Below, in pieces: positions 1-5,881 of a stretch of DNA of 6,409 bases (positions within the stretch are counted from its first letter, which is position 1; each line of letters begins with the position of its first letter). Under the pieces are notes generated by a model. That model worked only from the letters and a program-made list of their open reading frames with translations. It was not told the origin of the DNA and did not search any database. Position numbers and translations under genes: made by a program. The DNA is taken from contig CAAFXA010000365.1 in NCBI GenBank assembly GCA_900766865.1, positions 1 to 6,409 of the forward strand. The letters are read 5' to 3'. The DNA comes from an uncultured Akkermansia sp. (GTDB taxonomy: Bacteria; Verrucomicrobiota; Verrucomicrobiia; Verrucomicrobiales; Akkermansiaceae).

Positions 1-1
1 G

Positions 2-73
2 ATTAAGGTATTGGAAACCCTGCCGGAGATTGACTACGCCGACGTCTCACGCGTCGAAATGACCAAAGAATAA
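2..73 (+). CDS. C-terminal end of an unidentified protein (5' truncated)
   Basis: This frame is open from the left edge and ends at TAA 71-73, giving 23 residues that finish in DVSRVEMTKE. The reading looks protein-like, with alternating charged and hydrophobic residues, but it is too short to name a family. The next possible start (82) is 8 bases beyond the stop, so it could be the upstream member of a short transcription unit. That it is a real gene end is an inference from the open frame and the composition. Confidence 0.5.
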   Translation: MKVLETLPEIDYADVSRVEMTKE

Positions 74-81
74 TCCCAGCC

Positions 82-234
82 ATGAGGCTCTCCCGTTCGC
101 TACTGCTGTTGAGTTGTCTGTCGTTACCCCGGAGCTGTGGGCGCCGGGCGCCTTTGTACTCATTGGCTTTGTATGCTTATGCCGACGACATCGGAGCCTG
201 GTTCGGCAGCAAGGTGCAGGAAGCGGCGGATTAA
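82..234 (+). CDS. possible small exported protein or frameshifted gene remnant (50 aa)
   Basis: An ATG at 82 opens 50 codons ending at TAA 232-234. The N-terminus (MRLSRSLLLLSCLSLP) resembles a signal peptide, with Arg residues followed by a Leu/Ser-rich stretch. A second hydrophobic run ends in AYA-DDIG, which would suit signal peptidase, leaving a mature peptide of only about 15 residues (DDIGAWFGSKVQEAAD). No Shine-Dalgarno is seen. Codons 20-24 cover a tandem duplication of GGGCGCC (139-152), seven bases long and therefore frame-changing. The ORF may be a genuine small secreted peptide or the residue of a longer gene. I do not recognise a family, and a chance ORF is possible. Confidence 0.35.
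   Translation: MRLSRSLLLLSCLSLPRSCGRRAPLYSLALYAYADDIGAWFGSKVQEAAD
139..152. repeat. 7-bp tandem duplication GGGCGCC x2
   Basis: Two adjacent identical copies, GGGCGCC at 139-145 and 146-152, lie inside the small ORF. A 7-bp unit changes reading frame each time a copy is gained or lost, so this is a possible slippage site. The repeat is seen directly; any role is inference. Confidence 0.8.
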
Positions 235-266
235 CATCTTTAAACAACTTGGATATTAACGTACAA

Positions 267-1085
267 ATGAAAAAAACTTTTGCAGTATCTCTCCTGCTGG
301 CCTCATGGGCTGCGGCAGCCCCTGTTTCGCTGGACGGCAAAATCCTGGAGATATATGTCAGCAACGGCAAATCAACAATGACAGACAGGAACGAGCGTCC
401 CTCTCAGTGGCAGCCATGCACACACAGCCCTCTCTATCTGCATTTTCCGGCAAATGGCAACAACAGCTACAGCTACCAACTGCACGAATCCACCGAGGAT
501 GCACCTTGGCCCCCGGTCGTTGTAACCTATCGCCCCAAAGACTCTGCTATTTGGATTACAGGCAATGACATGCATGTAGATATTCAGCTCTATTTCACCT
601 CGGAGGCAACCGGCACGGCGGATGTGGCATGGCATGAAGAAGGAAGTTCCTGGTATGTCGAAAACGCCACCTTCCAAATTAATACAGCAAACATTACCTC
701 CGGCTATGTGGCCATGCCGCAGGAAGAAGAAACGGACGGCGCCGCCCAGAGCGTGGATGACGGCCTGCGCCGGCTGGTTATAGAACTGGAACAGACGAAG
801 TACAAGACAGCCGTGGAACGCCTGTACCAGAAGCGCCTGCTCACCCTCCTGCCTCAAATTCTGGAAGGCGGCGATGTTAACAACGTGCTCTCCAACGCCA
901 ACGGCACCACCGCGCTGCACAATGCCTGCGGTCTTAGTCACGTTGAAATTGTGCAATGGCTGGTCGACCATGGCGCCAACCTCAATGCCAAAACGGCAAA
1001 AGGCGCCGGCGTGGATGACTGTGTGGGCGGCCCGAATGCCAAAGCCATACGAGACATTCTGAATAAAGCACGACGCAAACGCTAG
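267..1085 (+). CDS. exported protein with C-terminal ankyrin repeat unit (272 aa)
   Basis: The ATG at 267 is chosen over an upstream in-frame TTG (114) because it begins a clear signal peptide, MKKTFAVSLLLASWAAAA, with cleavage likely near residue 17. Residues about 20-112 form a probably beta-rich domain containing W48-x2-C51-x2-S54-x-L56-x3-F60-P-A and ending with I-x-L-x-F-T-S at 106-112. Residues 113-205 continue with GTADV and a charged helical stretch (RRLVIELEQTKYKTAVERL). Residues 210-243 are a good ankyrin repeat: NANGTTALHNACG, then VEIVQWLVDHGANLNA. A degenerate second unit (244-272) ends AIRDILNKARRKR. Ankyrin repeats normally mediate protein-protein contact; here they would act outside the cytoplasm. 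The partner is unknown. The N-terminal domain recurs in the gene at 3907. Export and the ankyrin call are secure; the role is not. Confidence 0.88.
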   Translation: MKKTFAVSLLLASWAAAAPVSLDGKILEIYVSNGKSTMTDRNERPSQWQPCTHSPLYLHFPANGNNSYSYQLHESTEDAPWPPVVVTYRPKDSAIWITGNDMHVDIQLYFTSEATGTADVAWHEEGSSWYVENATFQINTANITSGYVAMPQEEETDGAAQSVDDGLRRLVIELEQTKYKTAVERLYQKRLLTLLPQILEGGDVNNVLSNANGTTALHNACGLSHVEIVQWLVDHGANLNAKTAKGAGVDDCVGGPNAKAIRDILNKARRKR

Positions 1086-1133
1086 ACCATTTTATTGCCC
1101 CCATACCACCAATCATTTCACAACCATTTTATT
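1086..1133. repeat. 11-bp direct repeat ACCATTTTATT in intergenic spacer
   Basis: ACCATTTTATT occurs at 1086-1096, directly after the TAG stop of the ankyrin gene, and again at 1123-1133, shortly before the next start. The 62-base spacer is AT-rich at its 3' end and shows no convincing terminator hairpin. The repeat may be a regulatory or translation-leader element, or simply coincidence in AT-rich DNA. Confidence 0.4.
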
Positions 1134-1147
1134 ATTATTAATTGAAT

Positions 1148-2461
1148 ATGAAGAAATCCATCCCCATGATAGTGACGCTGCTGGCACTGAGTTTCAATGC
1201 TCTGGCAGCTCCGCAAAAGGCTCCCAAAAAAGATGTAGACTTTGCCAATTACTACCTGAAAGAGTTTGAGGCAGAAGTGAAACGCGCCGGAGGCAACGCC
1301 AACACCATGTTCCGTAATAAGAACGAGGCACTCAAGCGCATTCAGGCGCTCTTGAAAGCCTACCCGGACGATGCAGCGGTGCTGGCACTCTATGAGCGTG
1401 CTCGCACTGCCCTCATGATGAGCAAGGGGAACTACAACCAGATTACTCCTGCCATGGTAGCCTACCTCAACAACGAAAAGCAACTGCGCGAAAAATACGC
1501 TCAACTCAGCATTGCCAAATGGAACGAATTGCAGCAGGGGCGCGAACTCATCACTAAGCCCTTCCCCGCCGTTAATCCGCTGAAAAACAGTCCGGCAACC
1601 ACCCCTATCGATAAGACTATCGTGCTGCCGGATGTCAAGTACCCCGACAACCAGTTTGTGGGTGGCTCCGGTGAGTACATCGTGGTGGGCACGCCCTCCA
1701 CCGGTTTCTATTTCGTCAATATCAGCGGCAGAGAGTGGCTCGGGCCCTATGAGGCCATTAAGCGCTTCCGCCGCGAAGTGGATGCCTCCATCGGTGAAAG
1801 TCTTAACCTGACCATTCTGGGGAAAGTGACCGGCCCCGCCATGGAGATTCCCGGCAATCGCCGCACAACCATGGCCTGGGGCTGGGTCGTCGAGCCGGAG
1901 TCCCTCTACATCGATGGCCGAATTGTGGCTACCTTCGACCCGAATCACGACAAGGGCGGCTCCTTCATCGAAGAAGACAAAGTAGCCGGTATTAAGGATG
2001 GATGGTATACCGTAAAAGATGTACCGCAGAACGCCAGCCCCGAGCGCGTAATGGAGATTTTCCTGACTGCCATTAAAGAAAAGAATTACCCACTGTATCT
2101 CAAGTGCATCAACCCCGAGCGCTACAAGACAGAAACAGCGGAATCTCTGGTACGCTACCACTGGGATCTGCACCAGGGACGCCTGCATGGCGAGTATGTT
2201 CACGCCGTATTTAGCGACACGAAAATCACTGTCGCAAAGGGCTTTGATGATAAAAACGACTTGGAAAACTTCTTCCTCGATGATTCGCAGCGCAACCAAC
2301 TCACCAAAATGCAAGGCGAAAAGGTCGAATACGCCATCGTGCTGAGCAGAGCCTACGATGAAAACGGCAAGCAAATCGGCGTGAAACATCCGCACAAGCT
2401 GATACGCAAAGGAGGCGACAAAGGGCGCTGGTATGTGGACGACTACGAAATCCGTTTCTGA
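1148..2461 (+). CDS. exported protein of unknown function with possible NTF2-like C-terminal domain (437 aa)
   Basis: The start at ATG 1148 is preferred over a TTG two codons earlier because it gives a standard signal peptide (MKKSIPMIVTLLALSFNALA, cleavage near residue 20). Residues about 25-130 are charged and helical (KEFEAEVKRAGG, LKRIQALLKAYPDDAAVLALYERA), somewhat like a TPR-style helical hairpin. The middle part, about 150-290, is rich in Gly, aromatic and beta-prone segments (GFYFVNISGREWLGPYEAIKRF, TILGKVTGPAMEIPG, WGWVVEPESLYIDG). From about residue 297 to the end the layout is helix (SPERVMEIFLTAIKEKNYPLY), then strands, then a terminal GRWYVDDYEIRF. This resembles NTF2-like domains of secreted proteins, but that is a fold-pattern impression only. 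The upstream tract TTTTATTATTATTAATTGAAT has no Shine-Dalgarno. An almost equally long antisense ORF is judged a shadow. Confidence 0.85.
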   Translation: MKKSIPMIVTLLALSFNALAAPQKAPKKDVDFANYYLKEFEAEVKRAGGNANTMFRNKNEALKRIQALLKAYPDDAAVLALYERARTALMMSKGNYNQITPAMVAYLNNEKQLREKYAQLSIAKWNELQQGRELITKPFPAVNPLKNSPATTPIDKTIVLPDVKYPDNQFVGGSGEYIVVGTPSTGFYFVNISGREWLGPYEAIKRFRREVDASIGESLNLTILGKVTGPAMEIPGNRRTTMAWGWVVEPESLYIDGRIVATFDPNHDKGGSFIEEDKVAGIKDGWYTVKDVPQNASPERVMEIFLTAIKEKNYPLYLKCINPERYKTETAESLVRYHWDLHQGRLHGEYVHAVFSDTKITVAKGFDDKNDLENFFLDDSQRNQLTKMQGEKVEYAIVLSRAYDENGKQIGVKHPHKLIRKGGDKGRWYVDDYEIRF

Positions 2462-2496
2462 TACACCTTTAGCAAGCAACTTATTTTTCTATACCA

Positions 2497-3861
2497 ATGA
2501 AAGCAAACAGTCTTTTTTACACATTGATGCTGAGCGGGCTTCTGATGCTCCAGCCGGCTTATGCTCAGGCAGGTTATGATTTCACCGTCAGTGAAGGATA
2601 TGACTTCTCCGATGATGAAAGCGAAATCGCAGCCCAGAAACAGCAGGCCGAGGCCGAGAAGCGTGCACTTCAATCCCTCATATACAATGGGACGCAATAC
2701 GCCCAGGCCTGCCGAAAGGCCTATCAGGAGGACGTTATATGGCCAATAGCCAGCTGCTGCGATGGCATTATTGGCAACAAAGACTTCGTAGAATGCACCA
2801 AAGACCCCGTGCCGGCGGATTTGCACCGCGAGGCTCTCTCCAAAATCAACGGAAAACACCCGTTTGCCGGAGATGCCGGCCAATTTTTAGAGGGCGTGCT
2901 CTCCCGCGCGACACTCACACAGGCAAAACCCAATCTGAACTCACAGCAATATGCAGAGATTGAGCGCATCATCTCGCGCTCCGAGAAACTGATGAAGTGG
3001 TTTACAGGTCGCTTTGCCAAGGCCTGCGCTGTGCATAACTATGATTTCCTCAAAGAAGTGCAGCGAGTTGCCCGATTTAAGGAATACCTGAAGCGCTCAG
3101 AAGTGGAAGAAGTGGGGAATGCCTACTTCGCCATGCTGGATTCCTTCCGCGGCAACTATGTACGCGCACGTATCGATAGAGCCTATTCTGAGTTTAACGG
3201 CAATCGCAAGATGTGGAGCTCCCGATTCTTCGGACATTTCCATAATCGTATCAGCATGCAGGAGCGCGACAGCTGGCTGGGCTATGTGGTGCTGGGGCGC
3301 GGCGGTCGTGCCCCATACAACGGCCCGAACTTTGGCGTTGATGGGCTGTTCATGCACTTGGGCTTGGATACTCCTCATGAATACCTCGAGATTCGTGCCG
3401 GTCGAGCCAGTTGGGCTCCGACAAGTTCCGCTGCTGAGCTGGCCAGTTACATGCGCTATTTTGAGTTCTGGTCGGGTAATCATATCAATGCCGTTGAGGA
3501 ACTGGGCTTCAACGCCCGAAGCGAAGTCAGGAGAGCGTCGGATGAGTTTTATAGCACCTTAACCGCAGAGGCATCTGTCATCAAAGTAAAGGAAGATGCC
3601 GACTTCAAACATGCAGTGAACGACCTCGCACAGTATGCGCTCAATAAATTGGTGACGATGGATGATGAGCTTCTCGATTTTCAGGAATACCTGAAAAAGA
3701 ACTCCAACTTCATCAAAAATCGAGAACGGACCAAAAACTACGGGCCGTTACTCACTCTGTTTCAGCAGAGAGTGGACGAGGCGAACCGCTGCCTGAATTC
3801 CCTTCTGAAAACAGCCGAGCAGCAGGTACCTGTTCAGGATGCCACCCGCCAGAGCGACTGA
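2497..3861 (+). CDS. exported helical protein of unknown function (454 aa)
   Basis: The ATG at 2497 lies 35 bases after the previous stop. It starts a signal peptide ending in QPAYA before Q24 (A21-Y22-A23 fits signal peptidase I). The mature N-terminus carries a short repeat, AGYDF then EGYDF, followed by an acidic stretch and a probable coiled coil at about 40-62 (EIAAQKQQAEAEKRALQSL). The rest is mostly charged helices, with many Arg/Lys/Glu residues. A Gly-rich aromatic segment (LGYVVLGRGGRAPYNGPNFGVDGLFMHLG) sits near residues 267-295. Six Cys are present in the mature part, including an adjacent CC pair in ASCCDGI, so disulfides are plausible in an exported protein. No catalytic motif or known domain is recognised. 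Its position suggests the same transcription unit as its neighbours. The upstream leader CTTATTTTTCTATACCA lacks a Shine-Dalgarno. Confidence 0.85.
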   Translation: MKANSLFYTLMLSGLLMLQPAYAQAGYDFTVSEGYDFSDDESEIAAQKQQAEAEKRALQSLIYNGTQYAQACRKAYQEDVIWPIASCCDGIIGNKDFVECTKDPVPADLHREALSKINGKHPFAGDAGQFLEGVLSRATLTQAKPNLNSQQYAEIERIISRSEKLMKWFTGRFAKACAVHNYDFLKEVQRVARFKEYLKRSEVEEVGNAYFAMLDSFRGNYVRARIDRAYSEFNGNRKMWSSRFFGHFHNRISMQERDSWLGYVVLGRGGRAPYNGPNFGVDGLFMHLGLDTPHEYLEIRAGRASWAPTSSAAELASYMRYFEFWSGNHINAVEELGFNARSEVRRASDEFYSTLTAEASVIKVKEDADFKHAVNDLAQYALNKLVTMDDELLDFQEYLKKNSNFIKNRERTKNYGPLLTLFQQRVDEANRCLNSLLKTAEQQVPVQDATRQSD

Positions 3862-3885
3862 TAAAACGGACAGAATAGTCCCTAT

Positions 3886-3979
3886 GCTCAGCCTCCATTG
3901 ATAGCCATGTTGAAGCCGTCTTCATATCTTGCCTGTATGCTTACTGCTCTCATGCAGGTCTGTATAGCGGAGGCTGAGC
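3886..3979. repeat. 11-bp inverted repeat bracketing the start of the 126-aa gene
   Basis: GCTCAGCCTCC (3886-3896) is the exact reverse complement of GGAGGCTGAGC (3969-3979). In RNA the two could pair, enclosing a 72-base loop that contains the start codon at 3907 and the signal-peptide codons. A smaller hairpin, GGAC-agaata-GTCC, lies just upstream at 3868-3881. A role in translation control is only inference; an 11-bp match at this spacing can arise by chance. Confidence 0.35.
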
Positions 3980-4287
3980 CGAATACGCTGACTGGCGGCG
4001 TGTTGGAGTTCACGTTCTCAACCGCCATGGAATGCAGCAGTGCCTCGCCGGTGCCAACCAATATATGGACATATTGCAACAAATCAGCGCTCAGGATACA
4101 GTTTCCCGCTGACAGCAGGAGATTCAGTACGACACAAGGAACTGAAATCCTAGGCTATACTTTTGAGAGCACCGGGCACAAGTATGGCTGCATCGAGCTA
4201 AAATTCCCTGACTCTATGATGGTGATATCGCTCGAATTCACTTCTGCCATTCACGCCATTTTGCAAAAAGCTCGTTCTAAACAATAA
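3907..4287 (+). CDS. exported protein, apparent internally deleted paralog of the ankyrin protein family (126 aa)
   Basis: ATG 3907 is chosen rather than TTG 3898; it opens a signal peptide MLKPSSYLACMLTALMQVCIAEA. Residues 28-113 match the N-terminal domain of the 272-aa protein encoded at 267: L-x-G-x2-L-E near 28-34, W54-x2-C57-x2-S60-x-L62-x3-F66-P-A, and I-x5-D-x4-I-x-L-x-F-T-S ending at 113. Immediately after FTS the sequence becomes AIHAILQKARSKQ, which matches the last 13 residues of the other protein (AIRDILNKARRKR) at 8 positions. The part corresponding to residues 113-259 of the ankyrin protein is thus missing in frame. The simplest reading is a deletion derivative that still encodes a complete exported domain. 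It could also be a decayed, non-functional copy. No Shine-Dalgarno is visible. Confidence 0.78.
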   Translation: MLKPSSYLACMLTALMQVCIAEAEPNTLTGGVLEFTFSTAMECSSASPVPTNIWTYCNKSALRIQFPADSRRFSTTQGTEILGYTFESTGHKYGCIELKFPDSMMVISLEFTSAIHAILQKARSKQ

Positions 4288-4304
4288 CTCTCATTTACCT
4301 TATT

Positions 4305-5096
4305 ATGAACTCATATACTCTATTTTCTCTGGTGACAGCACTCAGCACGCCTGTCGCTGCCGTGTATGCCTCCCCGGAGCAAGATGCCGCTGACCGTCTG
4401 CAAGGAGCACTTGCCTGCGACTATATTACTGATGTGCACTATGAGATTCCTCTAGCCGATGCAACGGCTCAGGCAGACGCAATAACTCTGTATCGTTTCG
4501 TGCGTCGGCAGCGTCGCCTGCCTGCCGGGGTAAGCCGTCAGAGCGAGCTGGGGCGTCTGCTCAAACCTTTGTTAAGCACGAAAATCAATGAAAAAGCTTT
4601 TACTGAGCGTGTACAGAAAACGCTAATTCGCTTCCGTGAATATAAACTCGATGAAATATACGAGCAGAATTCATTCTTCGGAGAGGCCGAGTTTCCCCTC
4701 AACCTTTATGGCGACGAGGATTCTATCACCATCACCTTCGATATCTCTGGCGAAAACCCACCCTCAATTCTGATTGAGCGTTCCAAGCCTATGAACAGCA
4801 AGCCCTATAAAGTGACTCTCCACTTCAGCGGTCGTGTGGCTTTGCAGGGCGAAACGCGCGCCACTCTGATATTGGATTCGCGCTACTCACTTGTTGTCAT
4901 CAATCGCGCCGATGATCGTTTTTCAGCCGAGTTAGCCAAGCATTTCGGGCGTCATTGCCGCTACATCTCCTATATGGGGAGTTTTGACAAGGAGCAACCT
5001 GACCTGATGGAGCACACCTATTCTCCGGATGGTCATACAGATACCCACCCGCAAGGAGCAAGAGCCATCCCCGTCTATATTCGCCTGTCTGAATAA
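4305..5096 (+). CDS. exported protein of unknown function (263 aa)
   Basis: ATG 4305 follows the previous stop by only 17 bases, so co-transcription is likely. The N-terminus MNSYTLFSLVTALSTPVAAVYA looks like a signal peptide, cleaved near A22-S23. Residues about 25-110 are helical and basic, with ITLYRFVRRQRRLPAGVSRQ followed by ELGRLLKPLLSTKINEKAF and VQKTLIRFREYKLDEIY. From about 125 onward the protein is beta-prone (SITITFDISGENPPSILIERS, YKVTLHFSGRVALQGETRATLIL), then SYMGSFDKEQPDLMEH. The C-terminus ends VYIRLSE. I recognise no family or catalytic motif. It may bind a partner in the periplasm or at the cell surface, but this is a guess from the signal peptide alone. The leader CTCTCATTTACCTTATT has no Shine-Dalgarno. 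Confidence 0.8.
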   Translation: MNSYTLFSLVTALSTPVAAVYASPEQDAADRLQGALACDYITDVHYEIPLADATAQADAITLYRFVRRQRRLPAGVSRQSELGRLLKPLLSTKINEKAFTERVQKTLIRFREYKLDEIYEQNSFFGEAEFPLNLYGDEDSITITFDISGENPPSILIERSKPMNSKPYKVTLHFSGRVALQGETRATLILDSRYSLVVINRADDRFSAELAKHFGRHCRYISYMGSFDKEQPDLMEHTYSPDGHTDTHPQGARAIPVYIRLSE

Positions 5097-5109
5097 GAGC
5101 ACAAAGGCA

Positions 5110-5128
5110 GCTCCAACATTTACGGAGC
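5110..5128 (+). terminator. weak stem-loop after the gene cluster
   Basis: GCTCC (5110-5114) and GGAGC (5124-5128) can form a 5-bp stem with a 9-base loop, 13 bases after the stop of the 263-aa gene. No T-run follows (ATTCTGAATC comes next), so termination here is doubtful. It is the only candidate between the last gene and the insertion element. Confidence 0.2.
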
Positions 5129-5168
5129 ATTCTGAATCTTCTCAATATAATCAAACCTCGTAGAATAT

Positions 5169-5172
5169 ATAA
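5169..5172. repeat. left copy of putative target-site duplication (ATAA)
   Basis: ATAA directly abuts the left inverted repeat, and the same four bases follow the right inverted repeat at 5882-5885. A 4-bp duplication is typical of part of the IS5 family. The local sequence is AT-rich, so chance identity cannot be excluded. Confidence 0.6.
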
Positions 5173-5184
5173 GGGAACTTCTAA
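5173..5184 (+). repeat. left terminal inverted repeat of the IS
   Basis: GGGAACTTCTAA is an exact reverse complement of the right end at 5870-5881. It is probably the transposase-binding and cleavage end. Confidence 0.85.
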
Positions 5185-5210
5185 AAAGTCGGTATGACTT
5201 CATTTAAGAA

Positions 5211-5239
5211 TTTTCAAAGTAAGCTCTAAGAGGTATAAT
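5211..5239 (+). promoter_or_regulatory. putative sigma-70 type promoter of the transposase
   Basis: A perfect -10 hexamer TATAAT (5234-5239) lies 17 bases after TTTTCA (5211-5216), which matches the -35 consensus TTGACA at four of six positions. Transcription would begin at about the ATG at 5246, so the message would be leaderless or nearly so. Inferred from consensus only. Confidence 0.4.
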
Positions 5240-5245
5240 AAGCGC

Positions 5246-5749
5246 ATGGTACCAAAGCTAGAGTTGCCCCCATCCTTACATATTCCTGATTTGTTGCAAT
5301 TCCGAAGGAGTGCAACAGTACGACACGGGTTGGACGAATTGCAGAAGTACATCTCTTTCGAGCTATTTCGAGATAAACTTGAAGAGTTGTGCCATTTCAG
5401 CAGTAAAGGAAGACCTCATTATGATGTTAGTGCAGATGTTCAAGATACTGATACTGCAAACTCTTTATAATCTGAGTGATGAGGAAATGGAGTTTCAACT
5501 CAGTGATAGGTTAAGGGGCAGAAAAAATTGACAAAATGGCAAGAAAAGCGGAATAAAGCCATAGCAAAACCCAGATGCGGCATAGAGCATATATTCGGAG
5601 CAATCAAACACTTTGGAGGCGATATAGTACGTAGTATAGGACTTGCACGTTGCAAAATCAGACACGGACTCGTATTCATGCTCTACAACATGAAGCGATT
5701 CTGTTTTTTGAGTAAAACAGGACAACTGTGCCTGGATGGCGCCAAATAA
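5246..5749 (+). pseudogene. IS5-family transposase, frameshifted and internally deleted
   Basis: The gene starts at ATG 5246. Residues 1-60 include FELFRDKLEELCHFSSKGRPHYD, the N-terminal DUF772-type region of IS5 transposases. Near 5423-5429 the family-like sequence moves to the next frame, which reads MFKILILQTLYNLSDEEMEFQLSDRL up to about 5513. It then runs into a stop (TGA 5529-5531) because the A-run at 5522-5527 is one base out of phase. The first frame then resumes with LTKWQEKRNKAIAKPRCGIEHIFGAIKHFGGDIVRSIGLARC and NMKRFCFLSKT, ending at TAA 5747-5749. The R-x3-E-x6-K block around IEHIFGAIK probably retains the catalytic Glu. The middle of the protein, which carries both catalytic Asp residues in this family, is missing. 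Only about 165 of the usual 300 or more residues remain. The product cannot be an active transposase. Confidence 0.85.
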
Positions 5750-5818
5750 AGGAAAAATAGCGCAAAAATAGGTCAATTTATCCACAATTCCCCAAATAAA
5801 CCGAAAAATTGTTGCACC

Positions 5819-5846
5819 GAGCTCAAAATAATGCTATTCTGAGCTC
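5819..5846 (+). terminator. imperfect hairpin with GAGCTCA/TGAGCTC stem inside the right end of the IS
   Basis: GAGCTCA (5819-5825) pairs with TGAGCTC (5840-5846). After one A/C mismatch, AATA (5827-5830) pairs with TATT (5835-5838) around the loop ATGC. The stem is followed by AGTTAAATAAATAT. It could stop read-through from the transposase or be a structural end element of the IS. It lacks the strong GC stem and T-run of a standard intrinsic terminator. Confidence 0.45.
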
Positions 5847-5869
5847 AGTTAAATAAATATCACTACTAA

Positions 5870-5881
5870 TTAGAAGTTCCC
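5870..5881 (-). repeat. right terminal inverted repeat of the IS
   Basis: TTAGAAGTTCCC is an exact reverse complement of the left end. It lies 120 bases after the transposase stop, a longer non-coding tail than I would expect for this family. Confidence 0.85.

Larger units (their letters stand above)
5173..5881 (+). mobile_element. internally deleted IS5-family insertion sequence (709 bp)
   Basis: The element is bounded by perfect 12-bp inverted repeats, GGGAACTTCTAA at 5173-5184 and TTAGAAGTTCCC at 5870-5881. The 4-bp direct repeat ATAA flanks it (5169-5172 and 5882-5885), as expected of a target duplication. Inside lies a broken transposase with IS5-family sequence. Complete IS5-family elements are usually about 1.2 kb, so roughly 500 bp appear to be missing, consistent with the gap in the transposase. 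The element is clearly more AT-rich than the genes before it. It sits between genes and interrupts no recognisable reading frame. With both ends intact it might still be moved by a related transposase supplied elsewhere. Confidence 0.85.

Noticed and set aside
114..266. N-terminal extension of the ankyrin protein starting from TTG 114
   Set aside because: It would place a clear signal peptide (MKKTFAVSLLLASWAAAA) at residue 52 and overlaps the 82-234 ORF. ATG 267 is the natural start.
372..971. Minus-strand frame of 199 codons inside the ankyrin gene
   Set aside because: Shadow of the + strand gene, which has a signal peptide and an ankyrin match.
1118..2479. Antisense open frame of 453 codons spanning the whole 437-aa gene
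   Set aside because: It mirrors the + strand gene almost exactly, lacks a convincing start context, and the + strand reading has a signal peptide and fits the run of co-oriented genes. The long antisense frame is probably a by-product of codon bias.
5173..5881. CRISPR or integron-like repeat structure suggested by the inverted repeats
   Set aside because: There are only two terminal repeats in opposite orientation with a transposase relic between them, as expected for an insertion sequence.
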